A stretch of 64,000 bases of DNA, from contig CM028384.1 of assembly GCA_013146195.2 (NCBI GenBank), forward strand, positions 76,046,728 to 76,110,727, written 5' to 3'. Every line of letters begins with the position of its first letter. The first letter of the stretch is position 1. Positions 10,520-19,021 of this stretch are shown here, one piece after another. The position numbers were made by a program, and so were the translations under genes. This stretch comes from Codonopsis lanceolata (lineage: Eukaryota; Streptophyta; Magnoliopsida; Asterales; Campanulaceae). A model generated the notes under the pieces. The model searched no databases. It saw only the letters and a list, made by a program, of their open reading frames with translations, and was not told where the DNA came from.

Positions 10520-11553
10520 TGTAAGTCCGTATGGCAATAGTTAAGGCTAGAGGGGGGTGAATAGCCTTTAAAAACTTTGGGAATTGATTTGTAAAGCTTA
10601 AAAATTGGCAATGAAAACTTGATTTTGTCAAATGAAGAATTGGTCACTGGTCGACACTTTGAAAATCCTTAAGTCGAAGAAAGTTGGTCACCGGCCGACA
10701 CAACTATTTTCAAAAGAAATTTTCTTCAATGTTTGATCACCGAATATGAGAAGAAATTGAAGTACAAACTAACCGAACAATTAAGCAAATGATTGTTGTT
10801 AATCGACCGACACTTAATTAGTTGAAGAACTTCTTAAGTGTTGAGTCGGCTTTGCAAGAGTATAAGAGATACCGACAAATCGCTTGAAGTGGTTCACGAT
10901 AAACCGCTACGCCCACTACCAAGTTGGTCGACTTGGATTTTTGAAGTGCACTAATTTTATTAAAAATCTAATTGATCTCTAATGGATCAGTGTACAACAA
11001 AAGACCGGTGTTTGGGGAGAATGATTGAGGAACAATCAAACTCGTGAGACAAACTGACTGAGTTCTAAATAATTTGAAATGAAATACTCAAGATTTTGCC
11101 TAAACAATAACTAGAGAGAAATATTCAATGAGAAATATCTAGCTAAAGTTTTCTTGAAGACAACGCCCGAGAGATTGAGAGTAGAAGGTTTCTTGACTTC
11201 AAAAATTGTTGTCTTCACAAATGCTTCCAATGGGTATTTATAGATAGACTTCACAAGCAACCCGTTAGGAACACATTTGAATTTGAAAATGTGTTATGGC
11301 AGAGGCAAGATCTCAAAGGATCTTGTGAGATATTATATGGCAGATATCTACCAAAACACAAAGTAGGAAAAAGTTAGTACAAGTGTATGATCAATCAAAT
11401 AAGGAAAGGTAAACTAACACTTAAGTACGTAGATCACCTAGATAAGTGGTCGACAAAAATGATATTCACCGACCAAATATAATATCAATTTCTTCTTGGT
11501 CGACAATCAAGTGGAATGTTTTTAAGCAAATCTTTTAAGTGCAAGATTCAACA
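10520..11553 (-). repeat. copia LTR copy 2 (shared by bodies 1 and 2)
   Basis: The 1034-base LTR begins TGTAAG and ends CAACA on the plus strand, so the minus strand reads TGTTG...CTTACA. On its left is the PBS of body 1. On its right the purine tract AATAGGAGAGAT of body 2 starts at 11554. It aligns through its length with LTR copy 3. A TATA box (TATAAATA on the minus strand) lies at 11235-11242. Confidence 0.9.
11235..11242 (-). promoter_or_regulatory. TATA box of copia LTR copy 2
   Basis: TATAAATA on the minus strand, in the same context as in copies 1 and 3. Transcription from here would read into body 1. Confidence 0.6.
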
Positions 11554-12147
11554 ATCTCTCCTATTTTTTTAAAAACCATTCACTTGAAAGCGTAAAAGCC
11601 AAAAACTTTTAAAGATCCCGCAAAAATTTATGTTAGTACCACAGGCAGATAATGTGATGAGAAATAACTGAAAACATAGGAATAATGCCCAATGTGAGGT
11701 ACAAGTAAAACAAGAGTTTAAAAGAGTTTGTTCATAGTAAAGAGAGAGGGAGATGAAATGTCCAATAGGCTGATGTGGATCCTTCTGGGCTGTTTTTTCT
11801 GCTTCAACCGATGGACCAACTTCGCCTTCATTTTCGCTGTCGCAGCCTTCAAATTTCTTGCACTGTTCCTCGCTTGAGTTTCTCTTCGCTATAGGTCAGC
11901 TCTGTCTCTTCCCGCCTCGTGCTCGTGCCCGGTTCTTTTCAAAGATTTTCTTTCTCGCAATGTCGCTGGTGTCACTGGGCCGACGCATCGCCTTAGTCGT
12001 TGCCGAGAATCGACACCATGTAAGCATCACTGAAGCCGCTTTTCTCCTCCTGAATGGTTTGAAGCGTAGTTGCTTCAGCATTGAAGGCACGCTTGGGACC
12101 ACTCTTGTTGGTAGAGTAAGATAGTCCTCCATCCATATGGGCCTCAC
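11554..12147 (-). other. polypurine tract, 3' non-coding region and ORF3 end of body 2
   Basis: This starts with the polypurine tract (11554-11567) and follows 486-1065 of body 1 closely. The last bases before the gap match the C-terminal coding end of ORF3 in body 1 (around 1025-1065). Frames here are broken by many small indels. Confidence 0.6.
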
Positions 12148-12247
12148 NNNNNNNNNNNNNNNNNNNNNNNNNNNNNNNNNNNNNNNNNNNNNNNNNNNNN
12201 NNNNNNNNNNNNNNNNNNNNNNNNNNNNNNNNNNNNNNNNNNNNNNN
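12148..12247. other. assembly gap, 100 N
   Basis: Exactly 100 N. The left flank matches body 1 at about 1065 and the right flank matches body 1 at about 6475. The real missing sequence is therefore probably about 5.4 kb and should contain most of ORF3, RNase H and RT of body 2. Confidence 0.95.
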
Positions 12248-13034
12248 GGGATCTCGATGATATTTGAAGCTGGATGATGTCTAGCTTCCCTAATTTCCTT
12301 AGGAAGATCGCAAGAGCTCGGTTGTAAAGGTAGAGATGGGTGAATGTCAGTTGACTGAATGGTTTCAGAATTAAGAGTGTCAGCTGTCTGATCTAATAAT
12401 ATAGGGTTAAGATTGTCACCTGGCTGAAGGTTGTTAGCCTGCTGAGGTTCATTCTGAATATCTATATTTTCTGTAGGAGGAGTTGAAGATGAAGGATTGT
12501 TTTGAATTGATCCTGTACTGTTTCCTGTCTCAAATATTTCAAAATTGTTAGTAACATCAGGAGTCTTACAAGACTCAAATAAACTTGATTCAACAAAATT
12601 AACATGCATAGATTCAACAATTACTTGAGTTTTTCTATTATAAACTCTATAAGCTTTACTATGCTTGGCATAACCAACAAAAATACCTTCATCAGCTTTT
12701 TCAACAAATTTACCTCTGTAATCTCCACCATTGTAGTGAATGAAGCATTTGCACCCAATGATTTTAAAGAAAGCAATGTTAGGTGTTCTGCCTCTCCATA
12801 TTTCATAGGGAGTCTTACCATGAAACTTATTTATGAGAGATCTGTTTTGAGTAAAACATCTTTGTGTTGGCGACTTACGCCCAAAAAATATTTTGGTAAT
12901 TTTGCTTCAGCTATCATTGTTTTACCAGCTTCAATCAGAGTCATGTTCTTCCTTTCAGCTACACCATTTTGCTGAGGGGTTCTAACTGCTGAGAAGTTAT
13001 GATCAATTCCATGATCATCACAGTATGTGTCCAT
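12248..13034 (-). pseudogene. copia pol: integrase C-terminal half, body 2 (cut by gap)
   Basis: 13034-12831 has the last part of the integrase core: CDDHGIDHNFSAVRTPQQNG with the catalytic-type Glu in NGVAERKN. The frame then shifts at about 12860-12890. The sequence goes on through the same KTPYEIW-type and FVGYAKHSKAYR-type regions as body 1 (12610-12830), then the variable linker up to the gap. RT is missing because of the gap. Confidence 0.75.
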
Positions 13035-13075
13035 CCCAAGATTTTTAAATTCTGTACCATTGTCAGATCTAACAC

Positions 13076-13873
13076 TTATGATCTCACATTCCTTTTGAGT
13101 TTGAAGATTTCTGAATAGTGAAGTGAGAATGTGTATGTTTCATCTTTGGATTGCATCATTTCAACCCAAGTATATCTGGAGTAGTCATCCACAACAACTA
13201 AAGTATACCTGTTTCCTCCTAAGCTTGCAGTGGTTACAGGGCCAAATAAATCCATGTGTAAAAGCTCAAGAGTGCTTTTGGTAGAAAGACATGGTTTTGG
13301 TTTAAACGAGGTTTTTGTTATTTTTCCCAAAATACAAGCATTACATTTTTTGTCAGTTGGAAAATTTATGGAAGGCAAACCTTTTACCAAATCTCCTTTT
13401 GAAAGTTTTGAAAGATACTTAAAGTTTAAATGTGATAGTCTTTTGTGCCAAAGCCATGAATTTTTGGAAATATTATTTGCTACTAAACAAATTTGAGTAT
13501 TGTTATCTAAAGAAAGTAAATCTATAGCAAAAACATTTCTTTTTCTTGAACCAGTGAGCAAAATTTCATTTGTGATGCTATTTTTGATAAAACAATGTGT
13601 GTAGGAGAATGAGCAGCTCATACCTTTATCACAGAATTGTGAGATACTTAGAAGATTGTGTTTCAGACCTTGTACCAAAGAGACATTTTCAATTATTATA
13701 GATCCTCTGTTAATGGATCCATATCCAATAGTTTTTCCTTTTGAATTGTCTCCAAAAATTACAGAAGGTCCTTTTGCTGCAATAATGTTAGTAAGGAGTT
13801 CAGCTGATCCAGTCATGTGTCTGGAGCATCCACTGTCTAATATCCATATGTCAGTTGAATGATCATCAGCCAT
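13076..13873 (-). CDS. copia pol: protease, GAG-pre-integrase and integrase core start, body 2
   Basis: A 265-codon frame. The aspartic protease active site is WILDSGCSRHMTG at residues ~10-22. The GAG-pre-integrase/zinc-binding region follows: LWHKRLSHLNFKYL at ~135, then CNACILGK at ~185 (HHCC-type finger). The integrase core begins with LLHMDLFGP, holding the first catalytic Asp, and VVVDDYSRYTWVEM. A SDNGTEF block with the second catalytic Asp lies just downstream (13035-13075) in another frame, so there is one frameshift near 13080-13130. Protease cleaves the polyprotein and integrase inserts the cDNA. Much cleaner than the matching part of body 1. Confidence 0.9.
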   Translation of the reverse strand: MADDHSTDIWILDSGCSRHMTGSAELLTNIIAAKGPSVIFGDNSKGKTIGYGSINRGSIIIENVSLVQGLKHNLLSISQFCDKGMSCSFSYTHCFIKNSITNEILLTGSRKRNVFAIDLLSLDNNTQICLVANNISKNSWLWHKRLSHLNFKYLSKLSKGDLVKGLPSINFPTDKKCNACILGKITKTSFKPKPCLSTKSTLELLHMDLFGPVTTASLGGNRYTLVVVDDYSRYTWVEMMQSKDETYTFSLHYSEIFKLKRNVRS

Positions 13874-13983
13874 TAAGCATACCTGAAATATGAATATTTA
13901 AATCATGGTACCCTTTATACTTTTGGGTCCAAAGGGTTAGTTTTCTTTGGTATCCAGACTTGCCTGAAATTAGGCTTTTTAAT

Positions 13984-14769
13984 TTAGTCAGTAGGTTTAA
14001 ATCTATATAAGCATTCATGTGTCTGATGACCAAAAGTAGAGCAAATATTACACTTGTGATAACCAGGTTTATCAGTCATTTGAGGTGAATTCTTTGATTC
14101 CTTTTGATTCAGCTTAGAGGTCTTAGCAGCAACAAAATTTATTGGCTTGAACTTGTCAGTTGCCTTTCTTCTGAATCCTCCTCTTTTGTCAGCTAGCTGA
14201 CATTTGTCAGTTGGCTGACGTTTGTCAGTTGTTGAGTTAGCTGACTGATTTAGAGGTTTGTGATCAGAAGACTGACAACAGTCATTGTTCAGCCTATCCT
14301 TTTTGTTAATGTACCTCTTGTGCTGATTCTTATTTCGGGGATAAGTGAATGGTACTGCATTATAGACTAATCCTTTCTCCTTTTTCAGAATCTTAGGTTC
14401 ACCTTTTGACTGTCTGATCTCACAGTCTTCATCATCTTTTGAGTATCCAAGACCATGTAGGTCTTCATGATCTTTCTGTTGTCTGATGATAGTTTCTACA
14501 GCAGCTTTTGACTTTGAGTAAGTGTCAACAACATTGGTCAGTCGAAGATTTCTTTCTACAAGGTCAGCAATTTGGGCATCTGAGATTTTTGCTTGAATCT
14601 CATATTTTTCATTGAGACTTTTCAGTTCCAGCAACTCTTTTTGCTGAACTTGGTAAAGCTCATTGATCTTTTGAAGCTCACAGTTTTCTTCAGAAATTCT
14701 TTTAAAATCACTAGATAAAGAAACATGAATTCTTTTAAGTGTTTCAAACTTGGAATACATTTCTTGCAT
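13984..14769 (-). CDS. copia gag C-terminal part, body 2
   Basis: A 261-codon frame. Residues ~1-110 are rich in Glu, Lys and Leu with heptad-like spacing, suggesting a coiled coil for gag assembly. The middle has a Thr/Asp/Lys/Gln-rich repeat (DKRQPTDKCQLADKRG) produced by tandem GTCAGC-type DNA motifs. Near the C terminus comes a second zinc-knuckle-like motif, CNICSTFGHQTHEC. The frame is joined to the upstream gag frame across a break at 14770-14880. It lies just upstream of the protease, as expected. Confidence 0.75.
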   Translation of the reverse strand: MQEMYSKFETLKRIHVSLSSDFKRISEENCELQKINELYQVQQKELLELKSLNEKYEIQAKISDAQIADLVERNLRLTNVVDTYSKSKAAVETIIRQQKDHEDLHGLGYSKDDEDCEIRQSKGEPKILKKEKGLVYNAVPFTYPRNKNQHKRYINKKDRLNNDCCQSSDHKPLNQSANSTTDKRQPTDKCQLADKRGGFRRKATDKFKPINFVAAKTSKLNQKESKNSPQMTDKPGYHKCNICSTFGHQTHECLYRFKPTD

Positions 14770-14880
14770 TTGTTCCAGTAAATCATCAACACTTAAGTCA
14801 GTAATCTTCTCCTCCTGCCTTTTTGAATCATGAGTTATTTTAACAGTCCTTGGAGAAGTTATCTTGACTTTCTTTTCTGG

Positions 14881-15753
14881 CTAACTTATGATTCCTTGTC
14901 CATAAAATCCATTTCCTATTTTCTTAACCACAAACTGATCAGGTTTGGTGACTTTGGTCAGTTTGGGGTTTGTAATAGGTGAGCTTGACAGCTCATTTTC
15001 AGGCATCTTTGAATATTTTGGACTTGGAAACTCATTTTCTGAATCATATATTGCCGATTCTGCAACAAGACAAAGATTTGCTTCTTGCTCAAAATCAGCA
15101 GATTCATCTTCAGAATCTGTTTCAATCCAAGTTGCAAGATTTTGATCTTCAGCAACTAAACCTTTTTGTTTTTCAAAATTTCTGGGAGCTCTTTTGTAAT
15201 ACTCATTTTTTGTAAAAGGACAATTTGAAGCAAAGTGACCAGACTTTCTACAGTTAAAGCACAACAGTTTTTCTTTCTCAACCTTGTCTTCATTTGTTTT
15301 GAAGTAAGGCTTTTGAAAGTTTGAAGTAGATGGTTTTTGGAAGCTTGGAGAAGGTTTTTGATAATTTGAAGAAGACTTTTGAAAGTTTGCTGAAGGTTTT
15401 TTAAAGTTCTTTTTAAAAGATTTATACTTTCTAAATTGTCTAGCAAAAGCAGCAAATTCATCTTCATCAAAGTCGTCATCTGACTGAGATGTAGAAGTTT
15501 TTGGTGTTTCTTCTTCTTCAGCTTGAAGAGATATACCCTTAAAATTTTTCTCAATTTCTTGAGTTTTGAGAACTTCTTTTTCATAAATTTTTAGACTTGC
15601 AACAAGACTACGTATATGAGTTTTGTTCAAGTCTCTAGCTTCCTTTATGGCAGTGACTTTTACATGCCATCTACTTCCCAAACTACTAAGGAAACGCATA
15701 TTCAAATCTTTCATACTATAAACTTTACCAAGAGAAGAACATCTATTACTCAC
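14881..15753 (-). CDS. copia gag central part with zinc knuckle, body 2
   Basis: A 290-codon frame. The first half is retrotransposon gag (MKDLNMRFLSSLGSRWHVKV, then ARDLNKTHIRSLVASLKIYE and KGISLQAEEEE). It is followed by an acidic DDDFDEDEFAAFARQFRKY stretch, a Phe/Lys/Ser/Pro-rich tract of short repeats, and a CCHC knuckle, CFNCRKSGHFASNC. Downstream is an acidic Glu/Asp/Ser region. Gag forms the virus-like particle and packages RNA. The order 'KGISL, acidic, RKY, knuckle' is what suggests Sirevirus. Upstream coding continues to 16272 across a broken stretch at 15754-16011. Confidence 0.85.
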   Translation of the reverse strand: MSNRCSSLGKVYSMKDLNMRFLSSLGSRWHVKVTAIKEARDLNKTHIRSLVASLKIYEKEVLKTQEIEKNFKGISLQAEEEETPKTSTSQSDDDFDEDEFAAFARQFRKYKSFKKNFKKPSANFQKSSSNYQKPSPSFQKPSTSNFQKPYFKTNEDKVEKEKLLCFNCRKSGHFASNCPFTKNEYYKRAPRNFEKQKGLVAEDQNLATWIETDSEDESADFEQEANLCLVAESAIYDSENEFPSPKYSKMPENELSSSPITNPKLTKVTKPDQFVVKKIGNGFYGQGIIS

Positions 15754-16011
15754 CTCGAGGAATCTGTCGTAGGCATTTTTTAAAGATTCTTTTGGGTCCT
15801 TCTTGAATGCATCAAATTCTTGTATGCAATCATACAGTTTGTTATCCTTGGTATTCTGATCTCCTTCTACATATTCTACAAGAGCATCCCAAATTTCCTT
15901 GGCAGTTACACAGTCATATATCTGCTTGTAGTTTTCATCAGGTACAGCACTAGACAGGATATGTACAGCTCCGGCATCCAGTCCATCAATAATTTTGTCT
16001 TCCTCAGTCCA

Positions 16012-16272
16012 TTATGTTTGAGGTTTGAGGACATATTCTTCTTCTACAGGGGCAAGAGGATTTACAGTATCATCATCTGCAGCAGAAGATTTACCAACTT
16101 TAGTATTAATTTTCATAGGTTGCATAGGACCACCTCTTACACATTCCATCAACCGTTTATCTATATTGTTCATATATCTTGTAATTCTTTCTTTCCAGAT
16201 ATCAAAGTGATCTTCATCAAAAATGGGAACTTGAGTGACATTGTTTGATTGAAAAGCTTTTAGATTTGCCAT
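16012..16272 (-). CDS. copia gag N terminus, body 2
   Basis: This starts at ATG 16272, 50 bases inside the PBS, the normal place for gag. Sequence features are VPIFDEDHFDIWKERITRYM, the usual 'P.F.G.(N/H)F..WK.R' opening of copia gag, then an Asp-rich stretch and EEEYVLKPQ. The frame ends at 16012 in a stop that the family would not have. Gag homology then resumes near 15990 in another frame, so at least one frameshift or nonsense change is present. Confidence 0.85.
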   Translation of the reverse strand: MANLKAFQSNNVTQVPIFDEDHFDIWKERITRYMNNIDKRLMECVRGGPMQPMKINTKVGKSSAADDDTVNPLAPVEEEYVLKPQT

Positions 16273-16322
16273 GATCGAGCTTTCAAGCTGTTAGGCTTGG
16301 AAAATAATTTTTCAAAAAGTTC

Positions 16323-16335
16323 GGCTCTGATACCA
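16323..16335 (-). other. primer binding site of body 2 (initiator tRNA-Met)
   Basis: TGGTATCAGAGCC on the minus strand, two bases inside the LTR. It matches the 3' end complement of plant initiator tRNA-Met used by most copia elements. Confidence 0.92.
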
Positions 16336-16337
16336 AT

Positions 16338-17376
16338 TGTAAGACCAGATGGCAATAGTTAAGGCTAGAGGGGGGGTGAATAGCCTTTAAAAACTTTTGG
16401 GAATAGATTTGTAAAGCTTAAAAATTGGCAGCGGAAAAACTTGATTTTGTCAGTCAGCTTAGGTGTTGGTCAGCTGACTGACACTTTGAAAAATCCTTAA
16501 GCTGATGAGTGTTGGTGGTCGGTTTTGCAAAAGAGATTTTCTTCAAAAACTGATCACTGAATATGAGAAGAAGTTGAAGTACAAACTAACTGAACAATTA
16601 AGCAAATGATTGTTGTTAACTGACTGACATTTAATTCGTTGAAGAACTTCTTAATTGTTGAGTCAGTTTGCAAGAGTATAAGAGATAGCTGACAAGTCAG
16701 TTGAAGTGGTTCACAGATAAACTGCTACGTCCACTACCAAGTTGGTCAGACTTGGATTTTTGAAGTGCACTAATTTTATTAAAAATCTATTTGATCTCTA
16801 ATGGATCAGTGTACAACAAAAGACCGGTGTTTGGGGAGAATGATTGAGAAACAATCAAACTCGTGAGACAAACTAACTGAGTTCTAAATAATTTAAAATG
16901 AAATACTCAGTATTTTGCCTAAACAATAACTAGAGAGAAATTTTCAATGAGAAATATCTAGCTAAAGTTTTCTTGAAGACAACGTCTGAGAGATTGTGAG
17001 TAGAAGGTTTCTTGACTTCAAAAATTGTTGTCTTCACAAATGCTTCCAATGGGTATTTATAGATAGTCTTCAAAAGCAACCCGTTAGGAACACATTTGAA
17101 TTTGAAAATGTGTTATGGCAGAGGTAGGATCTAAAAGGATCTTGTGAGATATTATATGGCAGGACATCTACCAAAAACACAAAGTAGGAAAAAGTTAGTA
17201 CAAGTGTATGATCAATCAAATAAGGAAAGATAAACTAACACTTAAGTACGTAGGGATCAGCTGAGATAAGTGGCTGACAAAAAATGATATTCAGCTGACC
17301 AAATATAATCCATTTTTCCTGCTGACAATCAAGTGAAATGTTTTTAAGCAAATCTTTTTAAGTGCACGATTCAACA
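16338..17376 (-). repeat. copia LTR copy 3 (5' LTR of body 2)
   Basis: The 1039-base LTR runs TGTAAG...CAACA on the plus strand. The TATA box is at 17054-17061 (minus strand TATAAATA). Several GTCAGC/GCTGAC motifs are clustered at 16447-16495 and 17262-17330. The right flank AAGACATTTC is host or older repeat DNA and the array ends here. Confidence 0.92.
17054..17061 (-). promoter_or_regulatory. TATA box of copia LTR copy 3
   Basis: TATAAATA on the minus strand, conserved with the other LTR copies. It would drive transcription of body 2. Confidence 0.6.
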
Positions 17377-17501
17377 AAGACATTTCTAAATAAAAGAATG
17401 AATTATTTAGCCGGAGTAGTACTTAGAAGACATGTTATGTACTCCCTCCGTTCCACTCAAATATAATGTTCATATTTGAAAAGTCTAATTATTATGAGAT
17501 A

Positions 17502-17761
17502 CTCCCTCCATCCCTAATTTATCGTCCTAGAGTTGACCCGACGCACAGATTAAGAAAAAACAATTGATTTGATTATTTATATTGGTTTAATGTGTAGTTT
17601 CCTTTAAAGTTTATGTGTATATGGCACATAATTAAAGTAGAGTGAAGAAGTAAGTGTAAAGTCGTAAAAGTGATGTTCTAAAAAGGTAAGTTTCAAACTG
17701 GACAATTATTTTAAGACAGATGAAAAAAGAAAGGAGGATGATAATTTAGTGACGGATGAAG
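17502..17761. mobile_element. Stowaway-like MITE, 260 bp
   Basis: Terminal inverted repeats of about 28 bases: left CTCCCTCCATCCCTAATTTA, right complement CTTCATCCGTCACTAAATTA. TA direct repeats flank it at 17500-17501 and 17762-17763. It is non-coding and AT-rich, as is typical of these elements, and lies inside a larger Stowaway-like element. Confidence 0.78.
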
Positions 17762-17847
17762 TATATAATTAGGATTAAAGTTGGTCGTAATTGAGAATAA
17801 TCAATATGTTAATAGAAAATGTAAGGGTAGAGTTGAAATATTACGAA

Positions 17848-17962
17848 TAGGAGTGGCAAAATGGGTGTTATGGATAAATGGATAATAGGTCATTATCCAT
17901 GGATAACCATGAATAATGGCTTATTATCAATTTATCCATAACACTCATTTTGTCACCCCTAG
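17848..17962. mobile_element. fold-back hAT-like MITE, 115 bp
   Basis: The whole element is a near-perfect inverted repeat: TAGGAGTGGCAAAATGGGTG at the left pairs with CACTCATTTTGTCACCCCTA at the right, and the arms meet at CATTATCCATGGATAACCATG. The direct repeat TTACGAA flanks it (17841-17847 and 17963-17969). hAT elements make 8-base duplications and often end TAGGGGTGGCAAA, so hAT is the best guess. It would form a long hairpin if transcribed. Confidence 0.8.
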
Positions 17963-18456
17963 TTACGAAGATGATATACATAATTTTTTGAAAGTGGATT
18001 TTAAAGTGAAACATCTCAAAATAGTATAAGTAAGTCTCTTATGAGACGTTCTTACGGATCTTAATTTGCAAAACAGAGTCTCAAACTCTTACAACTCCAA
18101 CAACTAACATATACTAGGTCGAGTTAAGGGGTTCCATCTTACATAACATATGTATAAGACCATATTTCCTAACTATCGAATAATATAGTAGACTTGTTGA
18201 TTGGAACGGAGGGAGGTAGTATGACACATCACGAGGCTGCGATCAGAATAGCATAACATGTAAGTAAACATTATGTATGAATAGATGTGCTAAATTATAT
18301 AAGAAAAGCAAAATCCTATGCAAGTTAATAGATCTTAATGAAAGATCTACATAATGTTTACCATCAATAAATCTCATGTTCAACCATCAACTTGACAAGT
18401 CTACATCTCATACAATTTCCTCCTTGAAATTGCTTAAACGAAATATTATACTTTTA

Positions 18457-18731
18457 CTCTTTTTGTTTTTAAAAATCTAATATGTACATACGTTCTTAAA
18501 TAATTGTCTTTTTTGAAAAGACGTACGCACAGATACAAAAAAATCGACTATTATAATTTTGATATTATTAGTTTCCTTCAAACCCTCTGTGCTTATGACC
18601 CATATTTAAAGTGAGAAAAAAAGGAAAGGTAAAAATTTTAAAAAGGTTTTTCTAAGAATGAAAGTTTGGAAATATGATAATTTTCTTGGAACAAAGGAAA
18701 AAAAGTAGGACAAATATTTAAAAACGAAGGG
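18457..18731. mobile_element. degenerate Stowaway-like MITE
   Basis: Left CTCTTTTTGTTTTTAAA, preceded by TA, pairs with the right complement CTCCCTTCGTTTTTAAA. The size and AT-rich interior fit the family. The right TA is not clear, so this is a weaker call. The flanking bases 18217-18456 and 18732-19021 hold nothing I can identify. Confidence 0.45.
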
Positions 18732-19021
18732 AGTCTTTGATGATGAACCAATAAAGACGTAATGTGATGCTAATTGGAGTACATTGTAAAAAATAAGGAA
18801 AAAATTGGTTCGTCCCCTCTGGACAATTTTCAAGAACATTACAAGCTAATATTTTTTCAAGTCGAAAAAAAACACACGTATACATCGCGATGCATGACAT
18901 GTCTTATGTTCGTTTCAAAAAATATCGGGGTTCAAAACAGTTGAAGACACTTAAAAGTGGACTGATACACAATTTTTCTGTAAAAAGTTGACCATCAAAT
19001 GAAGCATATAATGGATATACT

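Larger units (their letters stand above)
1..17376 (-). mobile_element. Ty1/copia (Sirevirus-like) tandem array, LTR-body-LTR-body-LTR
   Basis: Three copies of one LTR (1-485 partial, 10520-11553, 16338-17376) separate two bodies read on the minus strand. Each body has a primer binding site next to the LTR on its right and a polypurine tract next to the LTR on its left, so the middle LTR is 5' LTR of the first body and 3' LTR of the second. Domain order in transcription direction is gag with zinc knuckles, protease, integrase, RT, RNase H (copia order), then an extra ORF3. The ORF3 after pol and a gag containing an acidic stretch followed by a Lys/Phe-rich tract point to the Sirevirus lineage. 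That lineage call is inference from general family knowledge. The left end lies outside the window, so a TSD cannot be tested. Confidence 0.88.
17442..18216. mobile_element. Stowaway-like element with nested MITEs
   Basis: Left end CTCCCTCCGTTCCACTCAA follows TA at 17440-17441. The right end is its inverted partner, TTGGAACGGAGGGAGG, followed by TA at 18217. This is the Stowaway (Tc1/mariner-like) terminal signature with a TA target. The span is inflated by two nested elements (17502-17761 and 17848-17962). Without them it is about 390 bases. No transposase is present. The right terminal repeat has a small mismatch. Confidence 0.6.

Noticed and set aside
11896..12609. ORF crossing the first N gap
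   Set aside because: The two sides belong to different parts of the element (ORF3 end and integrase linker). The apparent continuity through N is meaningless.
17990..18060. Possible further small element around GAGACGTTCTTACGG
   Set aside because: Resembles a common plant repeat motif, but no inverted partner or duplication was found.
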